DNA of 64,000 nt from Enterobacteriaceae bacterium UBA5654 (lineage in GTDB: Bacteria; Pseudomonadota; Gammaproteobacteria; Enterobacterales; Enterobacteriaceae), in NCBI GenBank assembly GCA_002421005.1, contig DIJC01000024.1, forward strand, positions 56,770 through 120,769, read 5' to 3'. A program made the translations under genes and the position numbers. Below the pieces are notes generated by a model that did no database searches, was not told the origin of the DNA, and saw only the letters and a list, made by a program, of their open reading frames with translations. Below, in pieces: positions 26,184 through 34,653 of the stretch. Position 1 is the stretch's first letter. Each line of letters begins with the position of its first letter.

Positions 26184-27899
26184 ATGAATGCTACACAAAT
26201 TTTGAGCTTTGTCGGCTTTACCTTGCTGGTGGCGGTCATTACCTGGTGGAAGGTGCGCAAAACCGACACCGGCTCGCAACAGGGATACTTTCTCGCCGGA
26301 CGGTCGCTGAAAGCGCCAGTAATTGCCGCGTCGCTGATGTTGACCAACCTCTCCACCGAGCAACTGGTGGGGCTGTCCGGGCAGGCGTACAAAAGCGGCA
26401 TGTCGGTGATGGGCTGGGAAGTGACCTCCGCCGTCACGCTGATTTTTCTGGCGCTGATCTTCCTGCCGCGCTACCTCCAGCGTGGCATCGCCACCATTCC
26501 TGATTTTCTTGAAGAACGTTACGATAAAACCACCCGTATTATTATCGATTTCTGCTTCCTGATCGCGACCGGGGTCTGCTTTTTGCCCATCGTGCTTTAT
26601 TCCGGCGCGCTGGCGCTCAATAGCCTGTTTCACGTTGGCGAATCGCTGAATATCTCCCAGGGAGCGGCAATCTGGCTGTTAGTGATTTTACTTGGGCTGG
26701 CGGGGATCGTTTATGCGGTAATCGGCGGGTTACGGGCGATGGCCGTCGCTGACTCAATAAACGGTATTGGCCTGGTGATTGGTGGCCTGATGGTGCCCGT
26801 TTTTGGTCTGATGGCGATGGGGAAAGGGAGCTTTCTGCAGGGCATTGAACAGCTCACCACCGTCCACGCAGAGAAATTAAATTCTATTGGCGGGGCGTCC
26901 GATCCTCTGCCGATTGGCGCGGCGTTTACCGGCCTGATTCTGGTGAACACGTTTTACTGGTGTACTAATCAGGGTATCGTTCAGCGCACGTTAGCATCAA
27001 AAAGTCTCGCTGAGGGGCAAAAAGGGGCGCTGTTAACGGCGGTTCTGAAAATGCTCGACCCCCTGGTACTGGTATTACCGGGGCTTATCGCTTTTCACCT
27101 GTATCAGGATTTACCGAAAGCAGATTTAGCGTATCCAACGTTGGTCAATAATGTTCTCCCTGTACCGCTGGTCGGGTTCTTTGGTGCCGTGTTATTTGGC
27201 GCGATTATCAGCACTTTTAATGGCTTTTTAAACAGCGCCAGTACCTTATTTAGCATGGGGATCTACCGACGCATTATTAACCCGAATGCGCAACCCGATC
27301 GACTGGTTGCCGTCGGGCGAAAGTTTGGTTTCTTTATTGCCATTATTTCCGTGCTGGTTGCGCCGTGGATCGCCAACGCGCCGCAGGGTTTATACAGCTG
27401 GATGAAACAGCTGAACGGTATCTATAACGTTCCGCTGGTGACCATCATTATTATGGGCTTCTTCTTCCCGCGAATTCCCGCGCTGGCGGCGAAAGTTGCC
27501 ATGTTCCTCGGTATCGTCAGCTATATCACCATCAATTACTTAGTGAAATTTGATTTCCACTTCCTCTATGTGCTGGCCTGCACCTTCTGCATCAACGTCG
27601 TGGTGATGTTGATTATTGGGGCGATCAGGCCGCGCGCAACGCCGTTTAAATTCCACGATGCCTTCGCGGTGGATATGCAGCCATGGAAAAACGTGAAGAT
27701 TGCCTCCGTCGGCATCCTGTTCGCGATGATTGGCGTTTACGCCGGGCTGGCGCAGTTTGGCGGCTATGAGACGCGCTGGCTGACGCTGATTAGCTACGGC
27801 ATCACCGCCGCCGTGGTTGTCTACCTGATTTACAGCAGCTGGCGGGATCGCCACGCCATACCTGCGGTTTATGCTACTGACGTTAAGGAAAAACCATGA
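26184..27899 (+). CDS. yidK: YidK, SSS-family sodium/solute symporter
   Basis: 571-residue sodium:solute symporter with 13 to 14 predicted helices; SSS features GYFLAGRSLKAPVIAASLMLTNLSTEQ (residues 36-62, in part) and GGLRAMAVADSING. Start ATG at 26184 gives MNATQILSFVGF and the E. coli length; an earlier in-frame stretch to 25983 overlaps the yidL promoter and is rejected. Overlaps yidJ by 4 bases, so it probably imports a sulfated or sugar substrate for that enzyme. Confidence 0.93.
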   Translation: MNATQILSFVGFTLLVAVITWWKVRKTDTGSQQGYFLAGRSLKAPVIAASLMLTNLSTEQLVGLSGQAYKSGMSVMGWEVTSAVTLIFLALIFLPRYLQRGIATIPDFLEERYDKTTRIIIDFCFLIATGVCFLPIVLYSGALALNSLFHVGESLNISQGAAIWLLVILLGLAGIVYAVIGGLRAMAVADSINGIGLVIGGLMVPVFGLMAMGKGSFLQGIEQLTTVHAEKLNSIGGASDPLPIGAAFTGLILVNTFYWCTNQGIVQRTLASKSLAEGQKGALLTAVLKMLDPLVLVLPGLIAFHLYQDLPKADLAYPTLVNNVLPVPLVGFFGAVLFGAIISTFNGFLNSASTLFSMGIYRRIINPNAQPDRLVAVGRKFGFFIAIISVLVAPWIANAPQGLYSWMKQLNGIYNVPLVTIIIMGFFFPRIPALAAKVAMFLGIVSYITINYLVKFDFHFLYVLACTFCINVVVMLIIGAIRPRATPFKFHDAFAVDMQPWKNVKIASVGILFAMIGVYAGLAQFGGYETRWLTLISYGITAAVVVYLIYSSWRDRHAIPAVYATDVKEKP

Positions 27900-29389
27900 G
27901 TCGTCCAAATTTCCTGTTCATTATGACCGATACCCAGGCCACCAATATGGTCGGGTGCTATAGCGGTAAGCCACTGAACACCAATCATATTGATGCGCTT
28001 GCCGACGAGGGCATTCGCTTCAACTCCGCCTATACCTGCTCCCCGGTTTGCACCCCGGCGCGTGCGGGGCTGTTTACCGGCATCTACGCCAACCAGTCCG
28101 GCCCGTGGACCAATAACGTTGCGCCGGGCAAAAATATCTCAACGATGGGCCGTTATTTTAAAGATGCGGGTTATCACACCTGCTATATCGGCAAATGGCA
28201 CCTCGATGGGCACGACTATTTCGGCACCGGCGTTTGTCCGCCGGAATGGGATGCCGACTACTGGTACGACGGCGCGAATTACCTGTCTGAGCTGACCGAT
28301 CAGCAGATCGGCCTGTGGCGCAACGGGCTGAACAGCGTGGAGGATTTGCAGGCGCACCATATTGATGAGACGTTCACCTGGGCGCACCGCATCAGTAATC
28401 GGGCGGTCGATTTTTTGCAGCAGCCCGCGCGCGACGACGAGCCGTTTTTAATGGTCGTCTCCTATGATGAACCGCATCATCCCTTCACCTGTCCGGTGGA
28501 ATATCTGCAAAAATACGAGGATTTTTACTACGATCTTGGCGCAAAGGCAGACGATGATTTAGCCACTAAGCCGGAGCACCACCGCCTGTGGGCGCAGGCG
28601 ATGCCCTCACCGGTCGGCGCTGACGGGCGTTATCATCATCCGATGTATTTTGCCTGTAATGATTTTGTAGACGATCAGATTGGTCGGGTCATCAACGCCC
28701 TGACGCCTGCCCAGCGTGACAATACCTGGGTGATTTACACCTCCGATCACGGGGAAATGATGGGCGCGCATAAACTCATCAGTAAAGGCGCGGCGATGTA
28801 TGACGATATCACCCGCATTCCGCTGATTATGCGCCCGCCGCGCGGAACGCCTGTGCAGGTTGATACCCCGGTCAGCCACATCGATCTCCTGCCGACGATG
28901 ATGGCCCTGGCAGACATTGAGAAACCTGCGATTTTGCCGGGTGAAAACATTCTGGCGGCGGATGCCGGACGCGGCGTGATGGTGGAATTCAACCGTTACG
29001 AGATTGAGCACGACAGCTTCGGCGGGTTTATTCCGGTGCGCTGTTGGATAACGGACCGCTGGAAGCTGGTGCTGAACCTGTTTACCAGCGATGAACTGTA
29101 CGATCGGCACAGCGATCCTGACGAGCTGCATAACCTCATCGACGACCCGGCGCTGGCCGAAGTGCGCAGCCAGCTGCACGACGCGCTGCTTAACTATATG
29201 GATAAAATCCGCGACCCGTTCCGCACCTATCAGTGGAGCCTGCGCCCGTGGCGTAAGGATGCGCAACCGCGCTGGATGGGCGCTTTCCGTCCGCGCCCGG
29301 AAGACGGGTATTCCCCCGTGGTACGCGACTACGACACCGGCCTGCCCACCCAGGGCGTGAAGGTTGAGGAGAAGAAGCAGAAGTTTTGA
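27896..29389 (+). CDS. yidJ: YidJ, Cys-type sulfatase
   Basis: 497-residue arylsulfatase-family enzyme, E. coli length. The sulfatase signature is CTPAR (Cys52-Arg56), in which Cys is oxidised to formylglycine by a maturase. Metal ligands Asp12 in MTDTQATN and the DHGEMMGAH motif are visible. No signal peptide, so cytoplasmic, consistent with a partner importer (YidK). The natural sulfate ester is not known. YidF, a SPASM-only relative of the maturases, is encoded three genes downstream. Confidence 0.93.
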   Translation: MSRPNFLFIMTDTQATNMVGCYSGKPLNTNHIDALADEGIRFNSAYTCSPVCTPARAGLFTGIYANQSGPWTNNVAPGKNISTMGRYFKDAGYHTCYIGKWHLDGHDYFGTGVCPPEWDADYWYDGANYLSELTDQQIGLWRNGLNSVEDLQAHHIDETFTWAHRISNRAVDFLQQPARDDEPFLMVVSYDEPHHPFTCPVEYLQKYEDFYYDLGAKADDDLATKPEHHRLWAQAMPSPVGADGRYHHPMYFACNDFVDDQIGRVINALTPAQRDNTWVIYTSDHGEMMGAHKLISKGAAMYDDITRIPLIMRPPRGTPVQVDTPVSHIDLLPTMMALADIEKPAILPGENILAADAGRGVMVEFNRYEIEHDSFGGFIPVRCWITDRWKLVLNLFTSDELYDRHSDPDELHNLIDDPALAEVRSQLHDALLNYMDKIRDPFRTYQWSLRPWRKDAQPRWMGAFRPRPEDGYSPVVRDYDTGLPTQGVKVEEKKQKF

Positions 29390-29405
29390 TGGGTCAGGGG
29401 AGGAA

Positions 29406-29451
29406 GGGTTAAGCCGTTGTCATAAATTAAAATCGACGGTGGGCTTAACCC
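29406..29451. terminator. Inverted repeat after yidJ
   Basis: Perfect 10-base arms GGGTTAAGCC / GGCTTAACCC separated by 26 bases. Position suggests 3' end formation for yidKJ; no T-run. Confidence 0.4.
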
Positions 29452-29511
29452 TGTACAGGTTGTTTTCTGCCAGAAAACTGACACTGGACCTCACCCTGTA
29501 CCCGGACGGTT

Positions 29512-29531
29512 CCCTCTCCCTGGGGAGAGGG
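29512..29531. repeat. Dispersed copy of the CCCTCTCCC palindrome
   Basis: CCCTCTCCCTGGGGAGAGGG, followed by TCAGGGAGAGGGG. Same palindrome family as the tandem array near yicN and the copy at 42051. Confidence 0.8.
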
Positions 29532-29822
29532 TCAGGGAGAGGGGAAGAGTACAAGCCCCGGAGCTACTCTTACCCCACCCTCACCCGGAAGGAAAGGTGC
29601 ATACTCATACCACGTCTGGGTTCACAAGCCTCTTTCAGCCTTCGCCAAAAACAGTAATTCTGTCTTTCCATTCTGTCCGTTTCCGAACAGGCTGTGCCAA
29701 CGACGCCTGCTGGCCCGGAATCTCAGTACGGATCCGTATCACTTTTACACTCTGTGGCGGGTTTTGCAGATCGTACATCGCGCTTCAGGTAAAATTAATG
29801 CAGACGTCACTAAGGAGCTGTT

Positions 29823-30170
29823 ATGAAAATATCCCGCCTCGGAGAAGCACCGGACTACCGCTTCTCGCTGGCAAATGAACGTACTTTTCTTGCCTGGATC
29901 CGCACCGCGCTGGGTTTCCTGGCCGCAGGCGTCGGGCTTGACCAGCTCGCCCCGGATTTCGCCACGCCCGCCATTCGCGAGTTGCTGGCCCTGCTGCTGT
30001 GCCTTTTTGCCGGTGGGCTGTCGATTTATGGTTATCTGCGTTGGCTGCGCAATGAAACAGCCATGCGCCTGAAAGAAGATTTGCCCTACACCCGTACTCT
30101 GTTGGTGATAAGCATTGTTTTGCTGATCGTCGTGGTCATTGTGATGGCGCTGGTGCTTTATGCCGGATAG
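29823..30170 (+). CDS. yidH: YidH, DUF202 inner-membrane protein
   Basis: 115-residue membrane protein of the DUF202 family (ANERTFLAWIRTALGFLAAGVGLDQ), three predicted helices, same length as in E. coli. Function unknown. It overlaps yidG, a second DUF202 protein, by 11 bases; the two probably form a heteromeric membrane complex. Confidence 0.93.
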   Translation: MKISRLGEAPDYRFSLANERTFLAWIRTALGFLAAGVGLDQLAPDFATPAIRELLALLLCLFAGGLSIYGYLRWLRNETAMRLKEDLPYTRTLLVISIVLLIVVVIVMALVLYAG

Positions 30171-30522
30171 CCGTAAAGCCCGCCGCCAGCAGGACCCCGG
30201 TCTGCAACCCGAACGAACCTCGCTGGCCTGGTTTCGTACTCTTTTGGGTTACAGCGCGCTGATGGCGCTGGCGGTAAAGCACCACTGGCATCAGGCCGGG
30301 GCGCTGTTCTGGATCTCCATTATTATTCTGGCTATCGTTGCTGCGCTGCTCTGGCACTACACCCGCCGTCGCAGTCTCATGGATATCGCGCACGGCGATT
30401 TTGCCCAGCCGGGCGTAGTTCGTGACAAATTTTTGATCTCCCTCGCGGTCCTTTCCCTCGCATTATTGTTTGCTATGACTCATATACGACAACTCTTGAG
30501 TGTGATTCAGGAATTACTATGA
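30160..30522 (+). CDS. yidG: YidG, DUF202 inner-membrane protein
   Basis: 120-residue DUF202 paralogue of YidH: PERTSLAWFRTLLGYSALMALAVKH, then two further helices. Starts at the ATG that lies inside yidH and ends in a 4-base overlap with yidF, so the three genes are one tightly coupled operon. Function unknown. Confidence 0.92.
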   Translation: MPDSRKARRQQDPGLQPERTSLAWFRTLLGYSALMALAVKHHWHQAGALFWISIIILAIVAALLWHYTRRRSLMDIAHGDFAQPGVVRDKFLISLAVLSLALLFAMTHIRQLLSVIQELL

Positions 30523-31019
30523 GTGAACGCTACATCATGGAAGATGCCATGCCGTGTGATATCACCATCGATCTGGCGATCAGCCGCCAGCCGGAGCGGT
30601 TGTACCGGAGTCTGCATCTCTCCCATATCCACTTTCTCCCGCTGGTGGAGCTGAATGCGCACGGGCAACCCAGCGCCAGTTCGCTGACGGGGGACGCGTG
30701 GGGGCGTTTTCTGAATACGGTATTTGATATCTGGGTGAGAGAAGATGTCGGACGCGTATCGGTATCGTTATTTGAAACGACCCTGAACATCTGGCGAGGC
30801 CTGCAACCGGGCAGTATTCCGCCGGAAACGCTCTGTGCCAGATGCCGTCACTGCGAACACCGACGTTTTTGCGCCGGATGTGGTATATCGCAGGATCGGA
30901 GCATATTGTGCAGCGGCTACCACCAGTTTTTCGCTTACACCGCGCCTTATATGCGGGTCATGCGCGACCTGCTAAACCAGCACCGCTCGCCGATGGAACT
31001 GATGGCGCTGCTGGGGTAG
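30519..31019 (+). CDS. yidF: YidF, SPASM-like protein related to sulfatase maturases
   Basis: 166-residue protein homologous to E. coli YidF. The C-terminal 60 residues carry cysteine clusters CARCRHCEHRRFCAGCG and CSGYHQFFAYTAPYMRVM, which resemble the SPASM iron-sulfur region and C-terminus of anaerobic sulfatase maturases such as AslB. The radical-SAM core (CxxxCxxC barrel) is missing, so it cannot be a complete maturase. Its nearness to the Cys-type sulfatase YidJ suggests an accessory or derived role. Last gene of yidHGF. Confidence 0.88.
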   Translation: MSERYIMEDAMPCDITIDLAISRQPERLYRSLHLSHIHFLPLVELNAHGQPSASSLTGDAWGRFLNTVFDIWVREDVGRVSVSLFETTLNIWRGLQPGSIPPETLCARCRHCEHRRFCAGCGISQDRSILCSGYHQFFAYTAPYMRVMRDLLNQHRSPMELMALLG

Positions 31020-31104
31020 GTGCTATCCTGTGCAGACATAGCGGTCGCCGATATAGTCAATATATATGCTAAATATACGCTGATAGCCTTTACTGCGTAA
31101 ATCC

Positions 31105-31938
31105 TCACGCCAGCCGCAGCAGTATTGCCCCGGCGGCGATCCCACAGGCGGCGAGTACGCGCAGCGGTGTGACCTTTTCTTTAAGCACGATCGCCGCAAT
31201 CAGCGCGCCGAACAAAATAGAGGTTTCACGCAGCGCCGCGACAACCGCCAGCGGAGCCTGGGTCATAGCCCAGAGCGCCAGACCGTAAGAACCCATCGTA
31301 CCAATCCCGCCGGGAATGCCCTTTTTCCAGTGGCGCGTCAAATAGCGCGTAACCTCGCGGCGGCGGGCGATCAGCGCCCAGCACAGCAGGCAGGCACCGT
31401 TCATAAAGAAGGTCCACAGCGTATAGCCAAGCGCGGTGCCGGAAACGCGCACGCCGTTACCGTCAACCAGCGTATAACCCGCGATAAAAAAGGCATTGAG
31501 CAGGGCGAGGCAGACGCCTTTTGTTAAACGTAAGCGCCCGTTAAAGGCCATCGCGAGGATCGCCAGACAAATGACGCCAATGCCCGTCCACGCCAGCGGC
31601 GTAAGGTGTTCGCCAAGGATGACCACGCTCACCAGCGCTACCAGCAGCGGCGCGGTGCCGCGCATTAATGGATAAGTCTGGCTCATGTCGGAGATGTGAT
31701 AAATACGCGCTACCAGCACCGTGTACACCACCTGCAGGGCACAGGATGCGATCAGGTACGGCACGCTCGCCAGCGTAGGCTGCACCGAGAATGGGATCAT
31801 AATGAGCGCGATAAGCGCCGCCGAACCGCTGACGCTAATGGCGGAATAGAGCTTGTCGCTGCCCGCTTTAACAATGGCATTCCAGCTTGCGTGCAACAGT
31901 GCGGCAAACAGCAGAACACAGAAAACGGTAATGGTCAT
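31105..31938 (-). CDS. EamA/DMT-family transporter
   Basis: 277-residue drug/metabolite transporter with ten predicted helices in two EamA repeats; Glu-rich helix ends such as VVILGEHLTPLAWTGIGVI and AIVLKEKVTPLRVLAACGI mark the repeats. Start chosen at MTITVFCVLLFAALLHASWN (31938); an ORF extension to 31983 is possible. It occupies the position of emrD in E. coli but is from a different transporter family. Substrate unknown. Confidence 0.88.
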   Translation of the reverse strand: MTITVFCVLLFAALLHASWNAIVKAGSDKLYSAISVSGSAALIALIMIPFSVQPTLASVPYLIASCALQVVYTVLVARIYHISDMSQTYPLMRGTAPLLVALVSVVILGEHLTPLAWTGIGVICLAILAMAFNGRLRLTKGVCLALLNAFFIAGYTLVDGNGVRVSGTALGYTLWTFFMNGACLLCWALIARRREVTRYLTRHWKKGIPGGIGTMGSYGLALWAMTQAPLAVVAALRETSILFGALIAAIVLKEKVTPLRVLAACGIAAGAILLRLA

Positions 31939-32011
31939 GGCGGCATGTAATTGGAAGCTGTCACAAAAATGTAACATAACCACCGCTGATAAAACCAGCG
32001 GGAATTTGTGA

Positions 32012-32037
32012 GAGAGGGACGGTTGCCCGTCCCTCTC
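32012..32037. terminator. Hairpin downstream of tisB
   Basis: GAGAGGGACGG / CCGTCCCTCTC, perfect 11-bp stem, loop TTGC, 20 bases after the tisB stop on the minus strand. Likely 3' end of the tisAB mRNA, although the T-run is poor. Confidence 0.6.
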
Positions 32038-32057
32038 CGGTGCGGCCTGAACCTGAT

Positions 32058-32147
32058 TTACCGGAGGTATTTCAGGACTGCATCAAGCAGTTGCAGCAAG
32101 GCAACAATGAGTTTCAGGATAAGAATAACCATATCCATTTCGCCCAT
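32058..32147 (-). CDS. tisB: SOS-induced membrane toxin TisB
   Basis: 29-residue single-helix peptide that inserts into the inner membrane, collapses the proton motive force and promotes persistence. The translation starts MGEMDMV and continues with LKLIVALLQLLDAVLKYL, nearly identical to E. coli TisB (LKLIVAALQLLDAVLKYL); only the first residues differ. A strong Shine-Dalgarno AAGGAG precedes the ATG at 32147. Upstream on the same strand lie the IstR-1 target (32223-32240), the -10 element and a LexA box. The gene is too short for ordinary ORF calling. Confidence 0.93.
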   Translation of the reverse strand: MGEMDMVILILKLIVALLQLLDAVLKYLR

Positions 32148-32222
32148 ACGCTTCTCCTTTAGGTAAAGGAGCACGACCGACTGACGTACCTTTCCGCCGC
32201 CTGTTGCCAGCCGTATTGTTGG

Positions 32223-32240
32223 CGTAACACAGTGTGCTCT
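32223..32240 (-). promoter_or_regulatory. IstR-1 antisense target in the tisAB leader
   Basis: The plus-strand sequence CGTAACACAGTGTGCTCT is identical to 18 bases of the IstR RNA (32471-32488). As tisAB is transcribed from the minus strand, its mRNA is fully complementary to IstR here. The site is 76 to 93 bases before the tisB ATG, the position of the ribosome standby site that IstR-1 blocks in E. coli. Confidence 0.9.
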
Positions 32241-32338
32241 CTCAGGGTTAAGGCACTGACGGCACCACCCGTTTCAGCCAGGACGATCTATCGCGCCGTA
32301 ATAGAGCGGACCCTGAATGTCACACTGCGAACATAACC

Positions 32339-32344
32339 AGTATA
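32339..32344 (-). promoter_or_regulatory. tisAB promoter -10
   Basis: TATACT on the minus strand, 17 bases from a weak -35 TGTTCA (32362-32367) that lies inside the LexA box. Binding of LexA would therefore block this promoter. Confidence 0.7.
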
Positions 32345-32350
32345 GATAAA

Positions 32351-32370
32351 TACTGTATTTATGAACAGTA
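32351..32370. promoter_or_regulatory. LexA box of tisAB/istR
   Basis: TACTGTATTTATGAACAGTA matches the SOS box consensus TACTGTATATATATACAGTA, with both CTGT and ACAG half-sites intact. Covers the tisAB -35 and is placed to control the longer IstR-2 transcript as well. Confidence 0.92.
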
Positions 32371-32430
32371 TTTTATGGACAAAAAAAGCGACGTGTTCCA
32401 TACTCATTCAGGTCAAAAAAGGGAAGAAAA

Positions 32431-32459
32431 TTGCGCGTTCTTGCGGGATCGCGTATACT
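32431..32459 (+). promoter_or_regulatory. istR-1 promoter
   Basis: -35 TTGCGC (32431-32436), 17-base spacer, -10 TATACT (32454-32459); predicted start at 32466 (GTTGACG), the same 5' end pattern as E. coli IstR-1. Confidence 0.82.
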
Positions 32460-32465
32460 TCTTGC

Positions 32466-32554
32466 GTTGACGTAACACAGTGTGCTCTGCGGTTACCACC
32501 CGCAAAACGCTGCAAAAATCGCCCTCGGCCTTACTGGTTGGGGGCGTTTTGTTA
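32466..32554 (+). ncRNA. istR: IstR-1 antisense RNA, antitoxin of tisB
   Basis: About 85 to 90 bases, beginning GTTGACGTAACACAGTGTG, which matches the E. coli IstR-1 start. The pairing region 32471-32488 is complementary to the tisAB leader. The 3' end is a GC-rich hairpin (CGCCCTCGGCC ... GGTTGGGGGCG) followed by TTTTGTTA. Constitutive IstR-1 keeps tisB untranslated until SOS induction exceeds it. Confidence 0.9.
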
Positions 32555-32555
32555 T

Positions 32556-32759
32556 GTAGCTCTACTCGCCTGCCTGATATTGAACAAAGCATCGCTTTTG
32601 CACCGTATGCCAGCAGATCGCCGCCGTGCTGCCTCAATTGTCTTACCACAAAACTGTGATCGTCTCCCCAGTTTTACCCGGCTACAAAAAAAGCAGTTGT
32701 TTCAGCGCAAATCCTGTGCTTGTATGAAAGCACTAACTTCATAAGTCATCAGGTCCCTA
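32556..32759 (+). promoter_or_regulatory. Promoter region of the ivbL-ilvBN operon
   Basis: Non-coding stretch between istR and the ivbL leader. A possible promoter is TTGTTT (near 32697) with TGTATG about 18 bases later. No ORF of interest. Confidence 0.4.
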
Positions 32760-32858
32760 ATGAACCATTCCATGCTCAACACGACGCTACTAGCAACCGC
32801 GCTACCCGCTGCGGCTGTCGTCGTGCGTGTGGTGGTGGTCGTCGGCAATGCGCCGTAG
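32760..32858 (+). CDS. ivbL: ilvBN leader peptide IvbL
   Basis: 32-residue attenuation peptide. It begins MNHSMLNTTLLATALP and ends in the regulatory run VVVRVVVVVGNAP: eight Val codons clustered near the end, with four Leu codons earlier. The final 13 residues match E. coli IvbL. Ribosome stalling at Val/Leu codons prevents formation of the terminator at 32878-32913 and lets ilvBN be transcribed. Confidence 0.95.
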   Translation: MNHSMLNTTLLATALPAAAVVVRVVVVVGNAP

Positions 32859-32877
32859 GGTCCTGGACACACACTTC

Positions 32878-32913
32878 CAAAACCCCGCCGGCGCAAACCG
32901 GGCGGGGTTTTTC
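32878..32913 (+). terminator. ilvBN attenuator
   Basis: AAACCCCGCC / GGCGGGGTTT hairpin followed by TT, 20 bases after the ivbL stop and about 50 before ilvB. Classic amino-acid attenuator position. Confidence 0.92.
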
Positions 32914-32961
32914 GTTTAAGAGCCTGCCCGGAAAGTCGGCCCAGAAGAAAAGGACTGGAGC

Positions 32962-34650
32962 ATGGCAAGTTCGGGCACAATATCGCAGACCACACGCTAT
33001 ACCGGCGCGCAGTTGATCGTACATTTACTGGAGCGTCAGGGCATCACGACGGTAACGGGCATCCCCGGCGGGACAGTGCTTCCTCTCTATGACGCATTAA
33101 GCCAGAGCAAATCTATCCGCCATATCCTGGCGCGTCACGAACAGGGCGCGGGATTTATTGCCCAGGGCATGGCGCGTACCGACGGTAAACCCGCCGTGTG
33201 TATCGCCTGTAGCGGACCGGGTGCGACTAACCTGGTGACGGCTATCGCCGATGCGCGTCTCGACTCCATTCCGCTGGTCTGCATTACCGGTCAGGTTCCC
33301 GCCTCGATGATCGGCACCGACGCTTTTCAGGAAGTGGATACCTACGGTATTTCTATCCCCATCACCAAACATAACTATTTAGTGCGTAACATCGCCGAAC
33401 TGCCACAGGTGATAAGCGATGCGTTTCGGATCGCCCAGTCCGGGCGTCCGGGGCCGGTGTGGATAGATATTCCTAAGGACGTACAAACCGCTGAAATTGA
33501 GATGAGCGAACTGCCGGAGCCGGGCTGCCGCACGCCAGCGCCCGCCTTTGAAGCGCACAGTATTCACGACGCGGCGGCGATGATTAACGCGGCCTCGCGC
33601 CCGGTGCTCTATCTGGGCGGCGGCACCATTAACGCCCCGGAACAGGTGCGCCAGCTGGCGGAGAAAGCGAATCTGCCGACCACGATGACCCTGCTGGCGC
33701 TGGGCATGTTGCCGAAGGCACATCCGCTGTCGCTGGGCATGTTGGGGATGCACGGTGCGCGCAGCACCAATTATATTTTGCAGGAGTCGGATTTGCTGGT
33801 GGTACTCGGCGCACGTTTTGATGACCGGGCGATCGGCAAAACCGCTGAATTCTGTCCGAATGCGAAGATTATTCATGTGGACATTGACCGCGCCGAACTG
33901 GGAAAAATTAAGCAGCCGCACATCGCCATTCAGGCCGACGTTGGCGAAGTGCTGGATGCCCTGATCCCCCATATCGACGCCCAGCCGCGCACGGAGTGGC
34001 GCGCGCTGGTAGCGGATTTACAGCGCGAATTCCCCGGCGCGATCCCGGAAGCGGGCGATCCGCTGAGTCACTACGGGCTGATTAACGCTGTCGCCGCCTG
34101 TGTGGATGATAGCGCCATCGTCACCACCGACGTCGGTCAGCACCAGATGTGGACTGCACAGGCTTACCCGCTGAACCGTCCGCGCCAGTGGCTGACCTCC
34201 GGCGGGCTGGGCACGATGGGCTTTGGACTTCCGGCGGCCATTGGTGCCGCGCTGGCTAATCCTGACCGCAAAGTGTTGTGTTTTTCTGGTGACGGCAGCC
34301 TGATGATGAATATTCAGGAAATGGCCACTGCCGCCGAAAATAATCTCGACGTCAAAATCATTCTGATGAATAACGAGGCGCTGGGGCTGGTTCATCAGCA
34401 GCAAAGCCTGTTTTATCCGCAGGGCGTTTTTGCCGCCACCTATCCCGGCACCGTGAACTTTATGCTGATCGCCGCCGGATTTGGTCTGCAAACCTGCGAT
34501 TTAAATGCGCAGGATGATCCGCAGGCGGCCTTGCAGGAGATTATCGCCCGGCCCGGTCCGGCGTTGATCCACGTGCGCATTGATGCCAGTGAAAAAGTGT
34601 ATCCAATGGTTCCGCCGGGTGCGGCCAATACTGAAATGGTGGGGGAATAA
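32962..34650 (+). CDS. ilvB: Acetolactate synthase I large subunit
   Basis: Thiamine-diphosphate enzyme that makes acetolactate from pyruvate (valine/leucine branch) or acetohydroxybutyrate (isoleucine). 562 residues, the E. coli length. ThDP motif GDGSLMMNIQEMATAAENN (residue ~450), catalytic Glu in ARHEQGAGFIAQG, FAD-binding middle domain. Controlled by ivbL attenuation. ilvN follows after 3 bases. Confidence 0.97.
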   Translation: MASSGTISQTTRYTGAQLIVHLLERQGITTVTGIPGGTVLPLYDALSQSKSIRHILARHEQGAGFIAQGMARTDGKPAVCIACSGPGATNLVTAIADARLDSIPLVCITGQVPASMIGTDAFQEVDTYGISIPITKHNYLVRNIAELPQVISDAFRIAQSGRPGPVWIDIPKDVQTAEIEMSELPEPGCRTPAPAFEAHSIHDAAAMINAASRPVLYLGGGTINAPEQVRQLAEKANLPTTMTLLALGMLPKAHPLSLGMLGMHGARSTNYILQESDLLVVLGARFDDRAIGKTAEFCPNAKIIHVDIDRAELGKIKQPHIAIQADVGEVLDALIPHIDAQPRTEWRALVADLQREFPGAIPEAGDPLSHYGLINAVAACVDDSAIVTTDVGQHQMWTAQAYPLNRPRQWLTSGGLGTMGFGLPAAIGAALANPDRKVLCFSGDGSLMMNIQEMATAAENNLDVKIILMNNEALGLVHQQQSLFYPQGVFAATYPGTVNFMLIAAGFGLQTCDLNAQDDPQAALQEIIARPGPALIHVRIDASEKVYPMVPPGAANTEMVGE

Positions 34651-34653
34651 ACC

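Larger units (their letters stand above)
29390..29822. other. Non-coding region between yidJ and yidH with repeats
   Basis: 433 bases without a credible gene. It holds an inverted repeat GGGTTAAGCC (29406-29415) / GGCTTAACCC (29442-29451) and, at 29512-29531, a palindrome CCCTCTCCC-tgg-GGAGAGGG of the same kind as the tandem array at 41305-41992, followed by related CCCCACCCTCACCC sequence at about 29572-29585. yidI of E. coli is missing here. The yidH promoter should lie near 29740-29800. Confidence 0.7.

Noticed and set aside
29364..29878. Short plus-strand ORFs between yidJ and yidH
   Set aside because: They read across inverted repeats and the CCCTCTCCC palindrome, with no family resemblance and no ribosome site.
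32361..32744. 127-codon plus-strand ORF over the istR region
   Set aside because: It coincides with the istR promoter, RNA and terminator; the RNA features explain the sequence.
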